From Oceanospirillaceae bacterium (GTDB lineage Bacteria; Pseudomonadota; Gammaproteobacteria; Pseudomonadales; Balneatricaceae), in contig JAHEDZ010000019.1 in the NCBI GenBank assembly GCA_024640955.1, forward strand, positions 1 through 57,135: DNA of 57,135 bases, written 5' to 3'. The translations under genes were made by a program, and so were the position numbers. Below are positions 8,205 to 16,452 of the stretch, in pieces. The notes under the pieces are model-generated. The model did no database searches. It had not been told where the DNA came from and worked only from the letters and a program-made list of their open reading frames with translations. The stretch's first letter is position 1, and every line of letters begins with the position of its first letter.

Positions 8205-9008
8205 TCAGCGGCCCGGCTGTTGCCAAACGGGTTCGCGTTTTTCCAGAAAAGCGTCGATCCCCTCACCGGCATCAGCACCCATCATATTTTCGGCCATCAC
8301 TTTGCCCGCAAAGCTGTACGCGTCCGCCAGTGTCATCTGACGCTGTGGATGAAACATTGACTTGCCGTAACGTACGGCTGATGGGCTTTTACTGAGAATC
8401 TTGGCAACTTTAGCCTCAATCGCGGCATCCAGCTCCTCGCCATCTACAACCTGACTAATCAGCCCCCAATCCACCGCGGTCTGCGCATCGATAATGTCGC
8501 CGGTGACCAGCATATCGAACGCGCGCTTGGCTGAAATACTGCGTGATAACGCGACAGCAGGTGTCGAGCAGAACAGTCCTACATTGATGCCGGACACCGC
8601 GAATCGGGAGGTGCTGCTAGCGATCGCCAGATCACAGCTGGCGACCAACTGACAGCCCGCCGCTGCAGCTATACCGTCAACTTTTGCGATAACTGGCACT
8701 GGCAGGGCTACGATGCTCTGCATCATCTGCCCGCAGCGCTCGAACAGTGCCTCGTAGTACTCCTGTTGCGGGTTTTCACGCATCTGCTGAAGATCATGGC
8801 CGGCACAGAATCCTCGCCCCTGGCCACTGATAACAACACACCGAACTGCAGGATCCTGCTTAATCTCATCTAACTGCTGCTGCAGCGATCCAAGCACGGC
8901 CTCAGACAGCGTATTCAGTTTGTCAGGACGGTTCAGCGTCAGATAAACCGCACCCTCTCTATCCTCTCGCAAAACCAGATCACTGCTGTTCTTCACACTG
9001 TTCACCAT
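8205..9008 (-). CDS. Enoyl-CoA hydratase/isomerase family protein, ECHDC3-like
   Basis: 267-residue crotonase-fold protein. The oxyanion-hole segments are present (GFCAGHDLQQM and GIAAAAGCQLVASCD). However, the positions of both catalytic glutamates of classical hydratases are altered: the first reads GCQL instead of GCEL, and the second lies in SGINVGLFCSTPAV where PEV..G is usual. The GINVGLFCSTP block and the C-terminal FLEKREPVW are typical of the ECHDC3 subgroup, so water addition is doubtful and thioesterase, isomerase or CoA-ester binding is possible. ATG 9008 follows GGAGG; a TTG one codon earlier is less likely. It is 47 bp upstream of the acyl-CoA ligase and probably cotranscribed. 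Confidence 0.8.
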   Translation of the reverse strand: MVNSVKNSSDLVLREDREGAVYLTLNRPDKLNTLSEAVLGSLQQQLDEIKQDPAVRCVVISGQGRGFCAGHDLQQMRENPQQEYYEALFERCGQMMQSIVALPVPVIAKVDGIAAAAGCQLVASCDLAIASSTSRFAVSGINVGLFCSTPAVALSRSISAKRAFDMLVTGDIIDAQTAVDWGLISQVVDGEELDAAIEAKVAKILSKSPSAVRYGKSMFHPQRQMTLADAYSFAGKVMAENMMGADAGEGIDAFLEKREPVWQQPGR

Positions 9009-9027
9009 CAACCTCCTATAGCCCCGT

Positions 9028-9477
9028 TTAGCGGGGTGTAATATCGACGCTGGCGATCAGCGAATTACGAATAAAGCAGTTTTTGTGTGCCATGTGGTGG
9101 ATACGATCAAGCGTCGCGGCATCCGGCTGCTTTTCACCACTGAAAACGACTTTGGGCGACAGCTCAATACGCGTTACGGCCATGCCACCCTTCTCGTGCT
9201 TCTCCAGGTGCCCCTTCGGATCATCCTCGTATGACTCAACGCAGTAGCCTTGATGGTCGGCGATAGCGAGGAAAAAGAGCATGTGACAGCTTGAGAGCGC
9301 GCTCACCAGCATCTGTTCGGGGTCAGCACAGTGTCCCTCTCCTTTAAAGTCTAATGACGCTGAGACATCCAGCACCTGACCACCGTTCAGGGTCACACTG
9401 TGATTACGCGAGTAGGTCTCTGGCTCTAGGTTATGGGGGGCTCTTTTCCAGCTGATTTCAGCCTGATGTACGGACAT
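9028..9477 (-). CDS. OsmC-family peroxidase-like protein
   Basis: 149-residue OsmC/Ohr-fold protein, a small thiol-dependent hydroperoxide reductase type. Two candidate redox cysteines are visible, one in SALSSCHML near residue 88 and one in HKNCFIRNS near residue 132, the usual spacing in the family. AAGGAAC lies upstream of ATG 9477. It precedes the crotonase gene by 19 bp and appears to start the three-gene minus-strand unit OsmC, crotonase, acyl-CoA ligase. Its role may be detoxification linked to that catabolic unit; the substrate is unknown. Confidence 0.85.
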   Translation of the reverse strand: MSVHQAEISWKRAPHNLEPETYSRNHSVTLNGGQVLDVSASLDFKGEGHCADPEQMLVSALSSCHMLFFLAIADHQGYCVESYEDDPKGHLEKHEKGGMAVTRIELSPKVVFSGEKQPDAATLDRIHHMAHKNCFIRNSLIASVDITPR

Positions 9478-9767
9478 GTTGTTGTTCCTTTGAATCGTTT
9501 TAGTGGTGCGACTCTAACAAAGTGACAATTCGCCGGTAAACTGATCCTTTCTAAGCAAATTGTTAACGAAACCTAATGCAAGACCGTTCGTATCTGAAAC
9601 CCTAAAAAACTGCCAGACCTCTTTTAAAAATTGCTAATAGGCAAATAGTTCTGGGGACCTGCTTAGATTACCTTTCCTAATCAAATTACTCAGACCTTAT
9701 CGTTTTACCCCAACGCAAACTGAGCGCAAAGTGTGGCTACAAATATCCCTCAATTAGAGCCCAAGCT

Positions 9768-9975
9768 TTGCAAACTATTAATGTTGAGTACGCCATTATT
9801 GGAATTGAGACTAATGTTAGGGTTGATGGCGCTGCTGTGCTCAAACGCCTGCGCCGCGAACGCGACGAACGTTTTGTCGGGCGCAATCTAAGCTATGTTG
9901 CAAAAATACCGGCCCAGCACAAGATTGAAGGTCGGGCCCGTTTTATCGCGCCAGGTCAGCTACAAGAAGCAGTGC
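9768..9975 (+). pseudogene. Remnant of a dihydrolipoyl dehydrogenase gene (internally deleted)
   Basis: A short plus-strand frame reads NVEYAIIGIET, like the FAD-binding N-terminus of dihydrolipoyl dehydrogenases (usually VDVAVIGGGTAG). It jumps at once to VRVDGAAVLKRLRRERDERF and then to HKIEGRARFIAPGQLQ, which match the segment around residues 75-125 of that family. The intervening ~60 residues, including the redox CxxxxC, are gone, the glycine-rich loop is ruined and the frame ends in the 3' end of the lrp gene. I read this as a degraded relic, from remembered family sequence rather than a search. The upstream stretch 9478-9767 shows no gene; it is AT-rich and should carry the OsmC-unit promoter. 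Confidence 0.55.
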
Positions 9976-10476
9976 TTAGCTCTCGTCCCGCCGCTTGAGC
10001 TCCATGAGCTGAGACAGGCTTAAAGAGGTCGATTTGATCTCGCGAGTAACTACGTAGATGAAGTAGCGGTCTATTCCGATCTCTTCATCGAGTAGTTGCT
10101 CAACCAACTGCTGAAAATAAGAGAGACTTGGCGTAACCAGCTTCATCACGTAGTCACATCCACCGCCAGTAGAGCTGCACTCCACGATCTCATCGACAGT
10201 CAGGATGCGTTTTTCGAAGCGTTCAAAATCTGCTCGTTTGTGCGAATCCAGTGAAACCGTCATGTAGACCCGCGTCAAATCCACCAGACGATCGAGGCGA
10301 ATATCCCCACGGTATCCCAGAATTAGCCCAGCGCTCTTGAGCTTGGTAAGACGCAACCAGCAGGGCGTCGGTGAAAGATTGACCAGTTCAGCCAGCCGCG
10401 CTTTTGATAACTGGCCGTGCTGCTGAATCGCACTCAGTATACGAATATCTATCGCATCCAAGGGTACTCTTTTCAT
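9976..10476 (-). CDS. Lrp/AsnC-family transcriptional regulator (DoeX-like)
   Basis: 166 residues. N-terminal helix-turn-helix with DAIDIRILSAIQQHG and LAELVNLSPTPCWLRLTKLK, then the RAM/Lrp effector domain with GGGCDYVMKLVTPS. The SPTPCW motif and the overall pattern resemble the Lrp members found beside ectoine catabolism genes (DoeX), but no ectoine genes are recognisable here. It stands alone, with the folD unit ending upstream behind a terminator and the dihydrolipoyl dehydrogenase relic overlapping its 3' end. The effector is probably an amino acid or amino acid derivative. Confidence 0.85.
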   Translation of the reverse strand: MKRVPLDAIDIRILSAIQQHGQLSKARLAELVNLSPTPCWLRLTKLKSAGLILGYRGDIRLDRLVDLTRVYMTVSLDSHKRADFERFEKRILTVDEIVECSSTGGGCDYVMKLVTPSLSYFQQLVEQLLDEEIGIDRYFIYVVTREIKSTSLSLSQLMELKRRDES

Positions 10477-10624
10477 AAGGCCAAGCTACTCGTTATCAAC
10501 AATTAAAACGCGATTCTATGCCCGTTTATGCACGGGTTCAAACAGTAAAAACACACCGCAACGACGGCGCATCTGCGGCCGTTTCCAAACTATGAAAAGA
10601 TCGATGAATATAGCTCAGAGATAC

Positions 10625-10650
10625 AAAAAAAGGGGAGCACTAAGCTCTCC
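10625..10650 (-). terminator. Terminator after folD
   Basis: On the minus strand GGAGAGC and GTGCTCC form an imperfect stem around a TTA loop, followed by seven T (10631 to 10625). It lies 24 bp past the folD stop and closes the purU-side C1 block. Confidence 0.6.
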
Positions 10651-10673
10651 TTCTGTGACGCATAAGTTGCGGG

Positions 10674-11567
10674 CTATATCGAGAGTTCCAGCGGCTCAGG
10701 GAGACTGTGAGCCCGGTAGCAAGCTGTGACAGTATTGGCCAGCAAACAGGCAATCGTCATTGGCCCAACACCGCCTGGCACTGGCGTAATAGCACCCGCT
10801 TTCGACTTCGCTGAATCAAAATCGACGTCCCCCACCAGGCGTGTGCCACCCTCAGCGTTTTCAATGCGATTGATACCGACATCAATCACCGTGGCCCCCG
10901 GTTTCAACCAGTCCCCCGAGACAAACAGGGGTCTACCTACCGCGGCTACGACAATGTCTGCATCACTGAGTAGTTGTTGCAGGTTTGTTGTATGCGAGTG
11001 TGCAACCGTGACGGTGCAGCTCTCACGCAACAACAACTGAGCCATAGGCTTACCCACAATATTGGATCGACCAATAACGACAGCATTGAGCCCGCTTAGA
11101 TCACCATAGCGAGCACGCAGCATCATCAGACACCCCAGCGGTGTGCAGGGCACCATCGCTTTCTGGCCAGTCGATAGCATACCCGCATTGGAGATGTGAA
11201 AGCCGTCTACATCTTTCTCAGGGGCGATCGCGTTGGTAACGGCAGACTCATCAATACCCTTGGGCAGAGGCAATTGGACAAGAATACCGTGCACGGCTGT
11301 GTCTGAATTCAATTGCCCAATGAGCGCCAGCAATTCACCTTGGGTGGTTGTCTCGCTTAGATGGTACTCAAAGGAGTTCATCCCGGCTTCGACCGTCTGC
11401 TTGCCCTTGGAACGAACGTAGACCTCGGAGGCGGGATCATCCCCCACCAGAATCACAGCGAGACCGGGTGTAATCCCTTTGGAGTCGATGAGCTCGGAGA
11501 CATGTGAGGCTACGCGTTCACGAATCTGCAAAGCAAACTGCTTACCATCAATAACATCCGCCGTCAT
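10674..11567 (-). CDS. folD: Bifunctional methylenetetrahydrofolate dehydrogenase / cyclohydrolase FolD
   Basis: 297-residue cytosolic enzyme interconverting 5,10-methylene-, 5,10-methenyl- and 10-formyl-tetrahydrofolate with NADP. Visible family motifs are [14 protein letters not shown] with the catalytic Lys, [17 protein letters not shown], the Rossmann segment [18 protein letters not shown], and [10 protein letters not shown] near the C-terminus. ATG 11567 is chosen because GGAGAAG precedes it and the protein then has normal FolD length; the longer open frame runs into metF. It follows metF by 22 bp. Between MetF and PurU it forms the middle step that oxidises folate-bound C1 units, so here it is likely catabolic. 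Confidence 0.95.
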   Translation of the reverse strand: MTADVIDGKQFALQIRERVASHVSELIDSKGITPGLAVILVGDDPASEVYVRSKGKQTVEAGMNSFEYHLSETTTQGELLALIGQLNSDTAVHGILVQLPLPKGIDESAVTNAIAPEKDVDGFHISNAGMLSTGQKAMVPCTPLGCLMMLRARYGDLSGLNAVVIGRSNIVGKPMAQLLLRESCTVTVAHSHTTNLQQLLSDADIVVAAVGRPLFVSGDWLKPGATVIDVGINRIENAEGGTRLVGDVDFDSAKSKAGAITPVPGGVGPMTIACLLANTVTACYRAHSLPEPLELSI

Positions 11568-11589
11568 AGGCTTCTCCGCATAGACTGGC

Positions 11590-12579
11590 TTATTTTGAGC
11601 CGGCAGGACGACCCGCCGATCCCGCATTTCTAGTGACCCAATTGGCATTGGCTGCGATACCACCGAGAGGGAAAAAGTGTACCTGCTCAATACCAAAATC
11701 TGGATGGCGACGTTTATGCGCAGCCAACTCGAGCAACAACTCAGTGGGTTCGTACGGCAACAAAAGCTTTGAGACATCTTTGGCGCGACGCTGCAGAACA
11801 CGCATACTCGGTCCAACGCCGCAGGAGAGGGCATACTTCATCAGCGTATGCAGCTTTGCTGGGCCAGCAACACCGATATGAATTGGCAAGTCTATCCCCT
11901 CGCTCGCCAGACGGTCTGCCCAGGCTATCACCGGTGAGGCCTCGAAACAGAACTGCGTAGATATGGCGACTTTGGCGTCTGTACGCTCAGAGAAGGCGCG
12001 CTTCCACTTAAGCGCCTGCATCACCATCCTATCGGAACCATCAGGATCGATATCGCGGTTGCCTTCAGGGTGTCCTGCGACATGCAAGCGGCTGAAGCCA
12101 TCAAACAGACCGCTCTCGATTAGCTCCATAGAGTTGGCAAACTCGCCGACGGGCTGAGTCAAACCACCGCCAAGTAACAACGCTTGATCCACACCCGCCT
12201 CAGATTGATAGCGGCTTATCCACTCAGCCAGCAGCTGCTTGCTCTCAATCAGCCGCGCTGGAAAGTGCGGCATGACATCGTAACCTTCATCGCGAAGGCG
12301 ACGCGCCGTAGTAACCATCTCTTCGATAGAGGTGCCGTCGATATGGGCAATGTAGACACGCGTACCTTGTGGCAGTATCTCTCTGAAGGACGCTACCTTC
12401 TGCGCCGTTTTCGGCATCACCTCTATGGAGTAGCCCTGCAGAAAGCTCTCTAGCAATTTCACATCTTTGCGACTCAAGGAGTCGCGACGCAGAAAGTTGA
12501 AGAGCCCCAGAATGCCTTGTTTGCTCGCCAATGGCTGGCCGCTATCCGGGGTTAATTTAGTAAGTAGTGAACGGGTCAT
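11590..12579 (-). CDS. metF: Methylenetetrahydrofolate reductase-like protein (MetF family)
   Basis: 329-residue TIM-barrel protein of the methylenetetrahydrofolate reductase family, with [13 protein letters not shown] at the start of the barrel, [13 protein letters not shown], and a flavin/folate-side segment with [11 protein letters not shown] and IGVAGPAK. It is diverged from standard biosynthetic MetF and resembles copies I associate with methyltetrahydrofolate oxidation in methyl-group catabolism, where it would run 5-methyl-THF to 5,10-methylene-THF. ATG 12579 is preferred over GTG 12585. It lies between the DmdA-like gene and folD, 109 bp after the former and 22 bp before the latter. 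Direction of reaction is inferred from context. Confidence 0.85.
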   Translation of the reverse strand: MTRSLLTKLTPDSGQPLASKQGILGLFNFLRRDSLSRKDVKLLESFLQGYSIEVMPKTAQKVASFREILPQGTRVYIAHIDGTSIEEMVTTARRLRDEGYDVMPHFPARLIESKQLLAEWISRYQSEAGVDQALLLGGGLTQPVGEFANSMELIESGLFDGFSRLHVAGHPEGNRDIDPDGSDRMVMQALKWKRAFSERTDAKVAISTQFCFEASPVIAWADRLASEGIDLPIHIGVAGPAKLHTLMKYALSCGVGPSMRVLQRRAKDVSKLLLPYEPTELLLELAAHKRRHPDFGIEQVHFFPLGGIAANANWVTRNAGSAGRPAGSK

Positions 12580-12688
12580 AATCACTATCCTATTGATCTA
12601 AATGGTCATATCGGGCTCGGGCCCAAGGTTTCGGCTGCTTCCTAACAGCGGCGCTCAGAAATGAGCGCCACTGCTCGGATCTACAGTA

Positions 12689-13837
12689 TCAGGCTGCAGC
12701 AATGCTCTTGTTTGGATCGTAGAAAGGTTTCTCAACTACGGTCGCTTTAACAGCACCGCCCGGCATCACAACGTCGAGTTTTAGACCAAGATTAACGGCA
12801 TCAGCATCCACCATCGCCAGCGCGATATTCTGCTCCAGGCGTGGTGAGTAAACCGCTGACGTCACCTTGCCGACAACAACACCATCTTTTTCAACTGCCC
12901 AGAAACGTGTGTTTGGACCTGTGAGCGCAGGCGCATCAATCACCAGACCGATCTGTTTGCGTGTCACACCTTCAGTCTGAATACGCTTCAGCGCCGCTTT
13001 ACCAATGAAGTCAGCCTCCATGTCTAAATCCACCAGGCGGTCCAGGCCAAGCTCGTATGGGTTAGTCTGGTTGTCCATGTCCGCGTGGTACGACAGCATG
13101 CCACCTTCGATACGACGGATTGATGAGGTGTGTCCTGGCTGCAGACCAAAGGGCTGACCGGCTGCCATAATCTTCTCCCAAAGCTCATCACCACGAGATC
13201 CATCCTGCAGGTAGAGCTCATAACCCAGCTCGCTAGACCAGCCAGTACGCGAGATGATCAGCTTGATGCCGTCGAGGTCGTACTCGCGCAGCCAGTAGTA
13301 ACGCAGATCGGCGATGCTATCACCGAAGAGCGCCTTCATAATCTCACCTGATTTAGGACCCTGCAGCTGCAGCGGAGATACGTCAGGTTCGCAAATCTTC
13401 ACGTCCATACCCGAGTTCACGGCTACGCCCTGAGCCCAGAGCAGTATGTCGCTATCTGCCAGGGAGATCCAGAACTTGTTCTCCTCCAGACGTAGCAGGA
13501 TAGGATCGTTGAGGATACCGCCCTCAGCATTAGTAATGAGGATGTACTTACACTGACCAACAGCCAGTTTAGAGAGGTCGCGTGGCGTCAGCATCTGCAC
13601 AAATTTCGCCGCGTCGGGACCTGTAATTTCAACCTGGCGCTCTACCGCCACGTCACACAGAATCGCATCGTTAACCAGGTTCCAGAAGTTCTGCTCTGGG
13701 CTACCAAAATCGCGCGGGATGTACATGTGGTTATAGACAGAGAAACCGGTCGCACCCCAACGCACAGTTGCGTCGAAGTATGGAGATTTACGGATCTGTG
13801 TGCCGAAACCGAATTCTTGTTTTTCTTGCTTGCTCAT
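12689..13837 (-). CDS. DmdA-like tetrahydrofolate-dependent methyltransferase (GcvT fold)
   Basis: 382-residue protein of the aminomethyltransferase (GcvT) superfamily. The segments DVAVERQVEI, RDLSKLAVGQCKY, SLADSDILLW, RTGWSSELGYELY and RRIEGGMLSY follow the DMSP demethylase DmdA rather than glycine-cleavage T protein, judged from memory. DmdA moves a methyl group from dimethylsulfoniopropionate to tetrahydrofolate, giving methylmercaptopropionate and 5-methyl-THF. Placement directly before metF and folD and after purU is what is needed to oxidise that methyl group to formate. Other members of this clade demethylate aromatic ethers or betaines, so the substrate is unproven. A terminator closes the upstream purU gene, so it probably has its own promoter at 13838-14025. 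Confidence 0.65.
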   Translation of the reverse strand: MSKQEKQEFGFGTQIRKSPYFDATVRWGATGFSVYNHMYIPRDFGSPEQNFWNLVNDAILCDVAVERQVEITGPDAAKFVQMLTPRDLSKLAVGQCKYILITNAEGGILNDPILLRLEENKFWISLADSDILLWAQGVAVNSGMDVKICEPDVSPLQLQGPKSGEIMKALFGDSIADLRYYWLREYDLDGIKLIISRTGWSSELGYELYLQDGSRGDELWEKIMAAGQPFGLQPGHTSSIRRIEGGMLSYHADMDNQTNPYELGLDRLVDLDMEADFIGKAALKRIQTEGVTRKQIGLVIDAPALTGPNTRFWAVEKDGVVVGKVTSAVYSPRLEQNIALAMVDADAVNLGLKLDVVMPGGAVKATVVEKPFYDPNKSIAAA

Positions 13838-13874
13838 ATCTTCACTCTCTATGTATGGGGGTATCGCCGCAGGA

Positions 13875-13884
13875 CGAAATTTCG
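13875..13884. promoter_or_regulatory. Palindrome CGAAATTTCG upstream of the DmdA-like gene
   Basis: This perfect 10-bp palindrome lies 38 bp upstream of the DmdA-like start codon. The identical palindrome occurs at 26289-26298 in the gbdR/fdhA intergenic region, with a nine-of-ten copy at 26257-26266. Repetition in two regulatory regions of one metabolic theme suggests an operator; the regulator is unknown. Confidence 0.4.
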
Positions 13885-14026
13885 ACTGTTTTTTCGCCTA
13901 ACGAACATGCTCGAATAATAGATCCGAGCAAGGTTCAAAGAGGCCTAAAGAGAGCGGAGTCAAAGCGCAGTTCGGACTTATTTATTAGCCTCGATAGACT
14001 GTTTGGTCTAGCGGTTTTTGAAGGCC

Positions 14027-14060
14027 AAAAAAAACGGACCCTCAGTTTCCTTGGGTCCGT
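14027..14060 (-). terminator. Terminator after purU (first copy)
   Basis: ACGGACCC (14034-14041) and GGGTCCGT (14053-14060) form a perfect 8-bp stem. On the minus strand it is followed by eight T (14034 to 14027). It lies 31 bp past the purU stop. Confidence 0.85.
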
Positions 14061-14091
14061 AAAAGGGAGTTATTGGAGGCTGCTGGGGAGC

Positions 14092-15000
14092 TTAGTGCCC
14101 CGGGAATACAACCGTTTTGCTGCCATTCAAGAAGCAGCGGCGTTCCACATGCAGTTTGATCGCTTTGGCGAGAGTCAGGCGTTCGGTATCTCGTCCTTTT
14201 GCCACCAGTCGGTCCGGTGTGTAGGTGTGATCTACAGGCTCAACACCCTGGGTGATGATTGGGCCTTCATCGAGATCCTTACTCACATAGTGTGCTGTTG
14301 CGCCCACCAGTTTCACCCCTTTGTCATAAGCCTGGTGGTAAGGTTTGGCGCCTTTGAAACCGGGCAAGAGTGAGTGGTGAATGTTGATCGCACGCCCGTG
14401 CAGCTTGCGACACATGTCGTCAGACAGCACCTGCATGTAGCGCGCAAGCACCACCAGATCGGCATCAACATCCTGAATAATTTCCCACATCTGCGCTTCC
14501 TGCTCAGCCTTGGTATCGGCAGTTATAGGCAGGTGGTAGTAAGGAATTTCGTACCAGTCAGCCAGACGTTTCAGGTCAGGATGGTTGGAGATAATCGCGG
14601 GAATTTCGATATTCAGCGCACCTGTGCTTTGGCGGTGCAGAATATCCTGCAAACAGTGGTCATACTTCGAAACCAGCAGAACAACGCGCTCCGGTGTCGC
14701 CAGGTCACGCAGATCCCAATTGGCATCAAAGGCGAGCGCGCGTTCAGAGAACTCCGCACGCAGCGGCTCCTGATCAAACTCACCAGTACCAATAAAGCGA
14801 AACTCGACACGGAAGAAGAAGCGACCGATATCATCATCGTCAAAGGTGTGAATTTCATAGGCATAGCACTGGTGCTTGTAGAGACAACTGATGATCAGCT
14901 CAAGCACACCCAGCTTGCTTGCCGAGCTGCCGGTCAGGGTGTAGGCGTTCAGGGTTAAATCAGTATTGGCAATTGCCGTAGCAGGAGCAGGTGCGTTCAT
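14092..15000 (-). CDS. purU: Formyltetrahydrofolate deformylase PurU, copy 1
   Basis: 302 residues. N-terminal ACT-like domain (about 20-100, with IHTFDDDDIGRFFFRVEF), then a formyltransferase-fold hydrolase domain with ISNHPDLKRLADWYEIPYY, NIHHSLLPGFKGAKPYHQA and GATAHYVSKDLDEGPIITQ. The Asn-x-His-x-Ser-LLP active-site segment is intact. It hydrolyses 10-formyl-THF to formate and THF, regenerating free folate. It belongs with the DmdA-like, MetF and FolD genes just downstream, although a strong terminator lies between. A second PurU gene lies at 38429-39292 with clearly different sequence, so this is paralogy rather than recent duplication. The 299 bp upstream (15001-15299) hold no gene. Confidence 0.95.
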   Translation of the reverse strand: MNAPAPATAIANTDLTLNAYTLTGSSASKLGVLELIISCLYKHQCYAYEIHTFDDDDIGRFFFRVEFRFIGTGEFDQEPLRAEFSERALAFDANWDLRDLATPERVVLLVSKYDHCLQDILHRQSTGALNIEIPAIISNHPDLKRLADWYEIPYYHLPITADTKAEQEAQMWEIIQDVDADLVVLARYMQVLSDDMCRKLHGRAINIHHSLLPGFKGAKPYHQAYDKGVKLVGATAHYVSKDLDEGPIITQGVEPVDHTYTPDRLVAKGRDTERLTLAKAIKLHVERRCFLNGSKTVVFPGH

Positions 15001-15299
15001 TTACTTCAGTCCTTGGTTTATCAGGCTGTTCTGATGTTGTTCTTGTTAGGTGTCGGTGGCGCAGTTTGTGGCAACTCGCGCGCTCCGGTACAGCGTGCAT
15101 CATATAAATATCCCTGCACCCAAGAGGGCTAAAAAATCAGCCACAGGACTAAGGTTTCAGACTTATTTTGACCTGACATTGGTCTATTTGGACTAAAGCC
15201 TCTGTATCCAAACTCCACAGCTCTCACCGGCTCAATTGAGACTGTTTTTCCGTGCAAGGGCATAGGTTATCTCTTTTCAATCGGCCCACCCTGAACAGG

Positions 15300-16064
15300 C
15301 TAGGCTTTAAGAGCCTTTTCAACGTTGGAACAAGCGTCAATCCAGGGGTTAAAAGCTTGCTGCATTTCCAATAGGTCGAGTCCAAGCTTGGTATAGGTTC
15401 CCTCGGTGGCGATGCTGTCGCTTAGGTGCTTGAGAGTCTGCTCGGGTTTGGAACTCGCGAGTGCGGCAGCGCCACTACAGGCGTGCAAAACCAGCTCTCG
15501 CGCTTTATCTCTCTCTAACCCTTGATCCGCATACCAGTCAGCAAGTTCATCGAAGAAACGGAACATCCAGCCATTCATACAGGCTGCTACGCTGGCTAGT
15601 TCGAACTGCTCCTCTGTATCTAGCACAATCAGTTGCCCCAACTGCTCGAGCAATGCCTGAGCTTGAGACTGAGCCGGAAAAAGCGGGACAGCCCCCTGCC
15701 CTACCTCGGCACAGGCAAGCGGGAGTGTACGCACCACCTTAGCCTCACCGACAAGCGTTTGGAGCCGCTCAAAGCTGACACCTGCAACACAAGAGATCAC
15801 TAGGTGCTCTTTGGTGAAATCCAGAGGCATTAGTAGCTCCTCCAGCTGATGTGGGCGCACACTCAAGAGCACCAGTTTTGTGCGGTTGAGCACCTCCTGA
15901 TTGGAGCTCGCTCGTTCGCAGCCCTGTTCGCTTACTAGAATCTGCCCGCGCTGCCGATTGCGCGGCGACAAGACAATCTCGCGCCCATCACCCGCATTGC
16001 GCAAACCAGCTACAACATAGCTAGCCAGGTGACCCACACCTAGAATACCCAGTTTTGCTGTCAC
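15300..16064 (-). CDS. Pyrroline-5-carboxylate reductase (ProC)-like protein
   Basis: 254 residues with a Rossmann start KLGILGVGHLASYVVAGLRN, the NADP-domain segment LVLLSVRPHQLEEL and the family motif VISCVAGVSFERLQ with VVRTLPLACAEVGQGA. The C-terminal dimerisation helices are present, but the usual P-G-G-T-T loop near the end reads TEGTYTKLGLDLLE, so substrate binding may differ from proline synthesis. GTG 16064 is chosen because AGGGGTGAAAG lies just upstream; a longer ATG frame starts inside the terminator at 16095-16118. It stands alone on the minus strand. Possible link to proline betaine catabolism is speculation. Confidence 0.7.
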   Translation of the reverse strand: MTAKLGILGVGHLASYVVAGLRNAGDGREIVLSPRNRQRGQILVSEQGCERASSNQEVLNRTKLVLLSVRPHQLEELLMPLDFTKEHLVISCVAGVSFERLQTLVGEAKVVRTLPLACAEVGQGAVPLFPAQSQAQALLEQLGQLIVLDTEEQFELASVAACMNGWMFRFFDELADWYADQGLERDKARELVLHACSGAAALASSKPEQTLKHLSDSIATEGTYTKLGLDLLEMQQAFNPWIDACSNVEKALKA

Positions 16065-16088
16065 TCTTTCACCCCTTTTTTCGCCAAT

Positions 16089-16125
16089 AAAAAACGGCAC
16101 TGCCCGAAGGAAGTGCCGCTCTTTT
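16089..16125 (-). terminator. Bidirectional-type terminator upstream of the ProC-like gene
   Basis: CGGCACT (16095-16101) pairs with AGTGCCG (16112-16118). It is flanked by six A on one side and CTTTTT on the other, so it can stop transcription from the small gene at 16169-16423. Confidence 0.7.
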
Positions 16126-16168
16126 TACAGTTAATGACAGTCTGCCTGAAACTCAGCGCGATGCCAGA

Positions 16169-16423
16169 TCAGCGCGATGCTAGCTCACTGAGAATAGCCT
16201 CTAGCGACTCTTTCGCTGCTGGAAGGATCAACCCTTCCGAGGCTGCCTGAAACTCTCTCAGTTGCCTCTGGGCCTGATCAAGCTGCTCAGCCGAAGCCGA
16301 ATCTAGCCAATCTGCTACCGCTGCATTTATCGCTGCAGGCTCAGCGGTTGAGGAGATCTCAACACCGAGCCCTTTGAGCTGCCCTGCAAGATCCTCAAAA
16401 TCCACAAGGTCCGCAAACATCAT
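16169..16423 (-). CDS. Small protein of unknown function downstream of the BCCT remnant
   Basis: 84 residues, acidic and alanine-rich, predicted mostly helical, with no membrane segment, signal peptide or cysteine. It begins MMFADLVDFEDLAGQLKGLG and is preceded by GGAG nine bases before the ATG. It lies 29 bp after the end of the truncated BCCT transporter gene, so it may once have been its operon partner, and a terminator follows. I do not recognise the family. Good ribosome binding site and codon use make it a likely real gene. Confidence 0.6.
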   Translation of the reverse strand: MMFADLVDFEDLAGQLKGLGVEISSTAEPAAINAAVADWLDSASAEQLDQAQRQLREFQAASEGLILPAAKESLEAILSELASR

Positions 16424-16452
16424 GTCATCAAACTCCGTTCTTCGCGTTACTC

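Noticed and set aside
8205-9008. Methylthioacryloyl-CoA hydratase DmdD
   Set aside because: Both catalytic glutamates needed for DmdD chemistry are missing, and the sequence blocks are those of the ECHDC3 group.
9768-9998. The 76-codon frame as a genuine small gene
   Set aside because: It starts at TTG without a ribosome site, reads as two separated parts of one larger enzyme, and its end runs into the lrp gene on the other strand.
12689-13837. Glycine-cleavage T protein (gcvT)
   Set aside because: No gcvH or gcvP is nearby, and the conserved blocks follow DmdA-type proteins rather than GcvT.
14092-14958. Long plus-strand open frames opposite purU copy 1, and similar ones opposite purU copy 2, soxA and dgcA
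   Set aside because: They mirror the conserved codons of the minus-strand genes, show no protein family pattern and lack ribosome sites.
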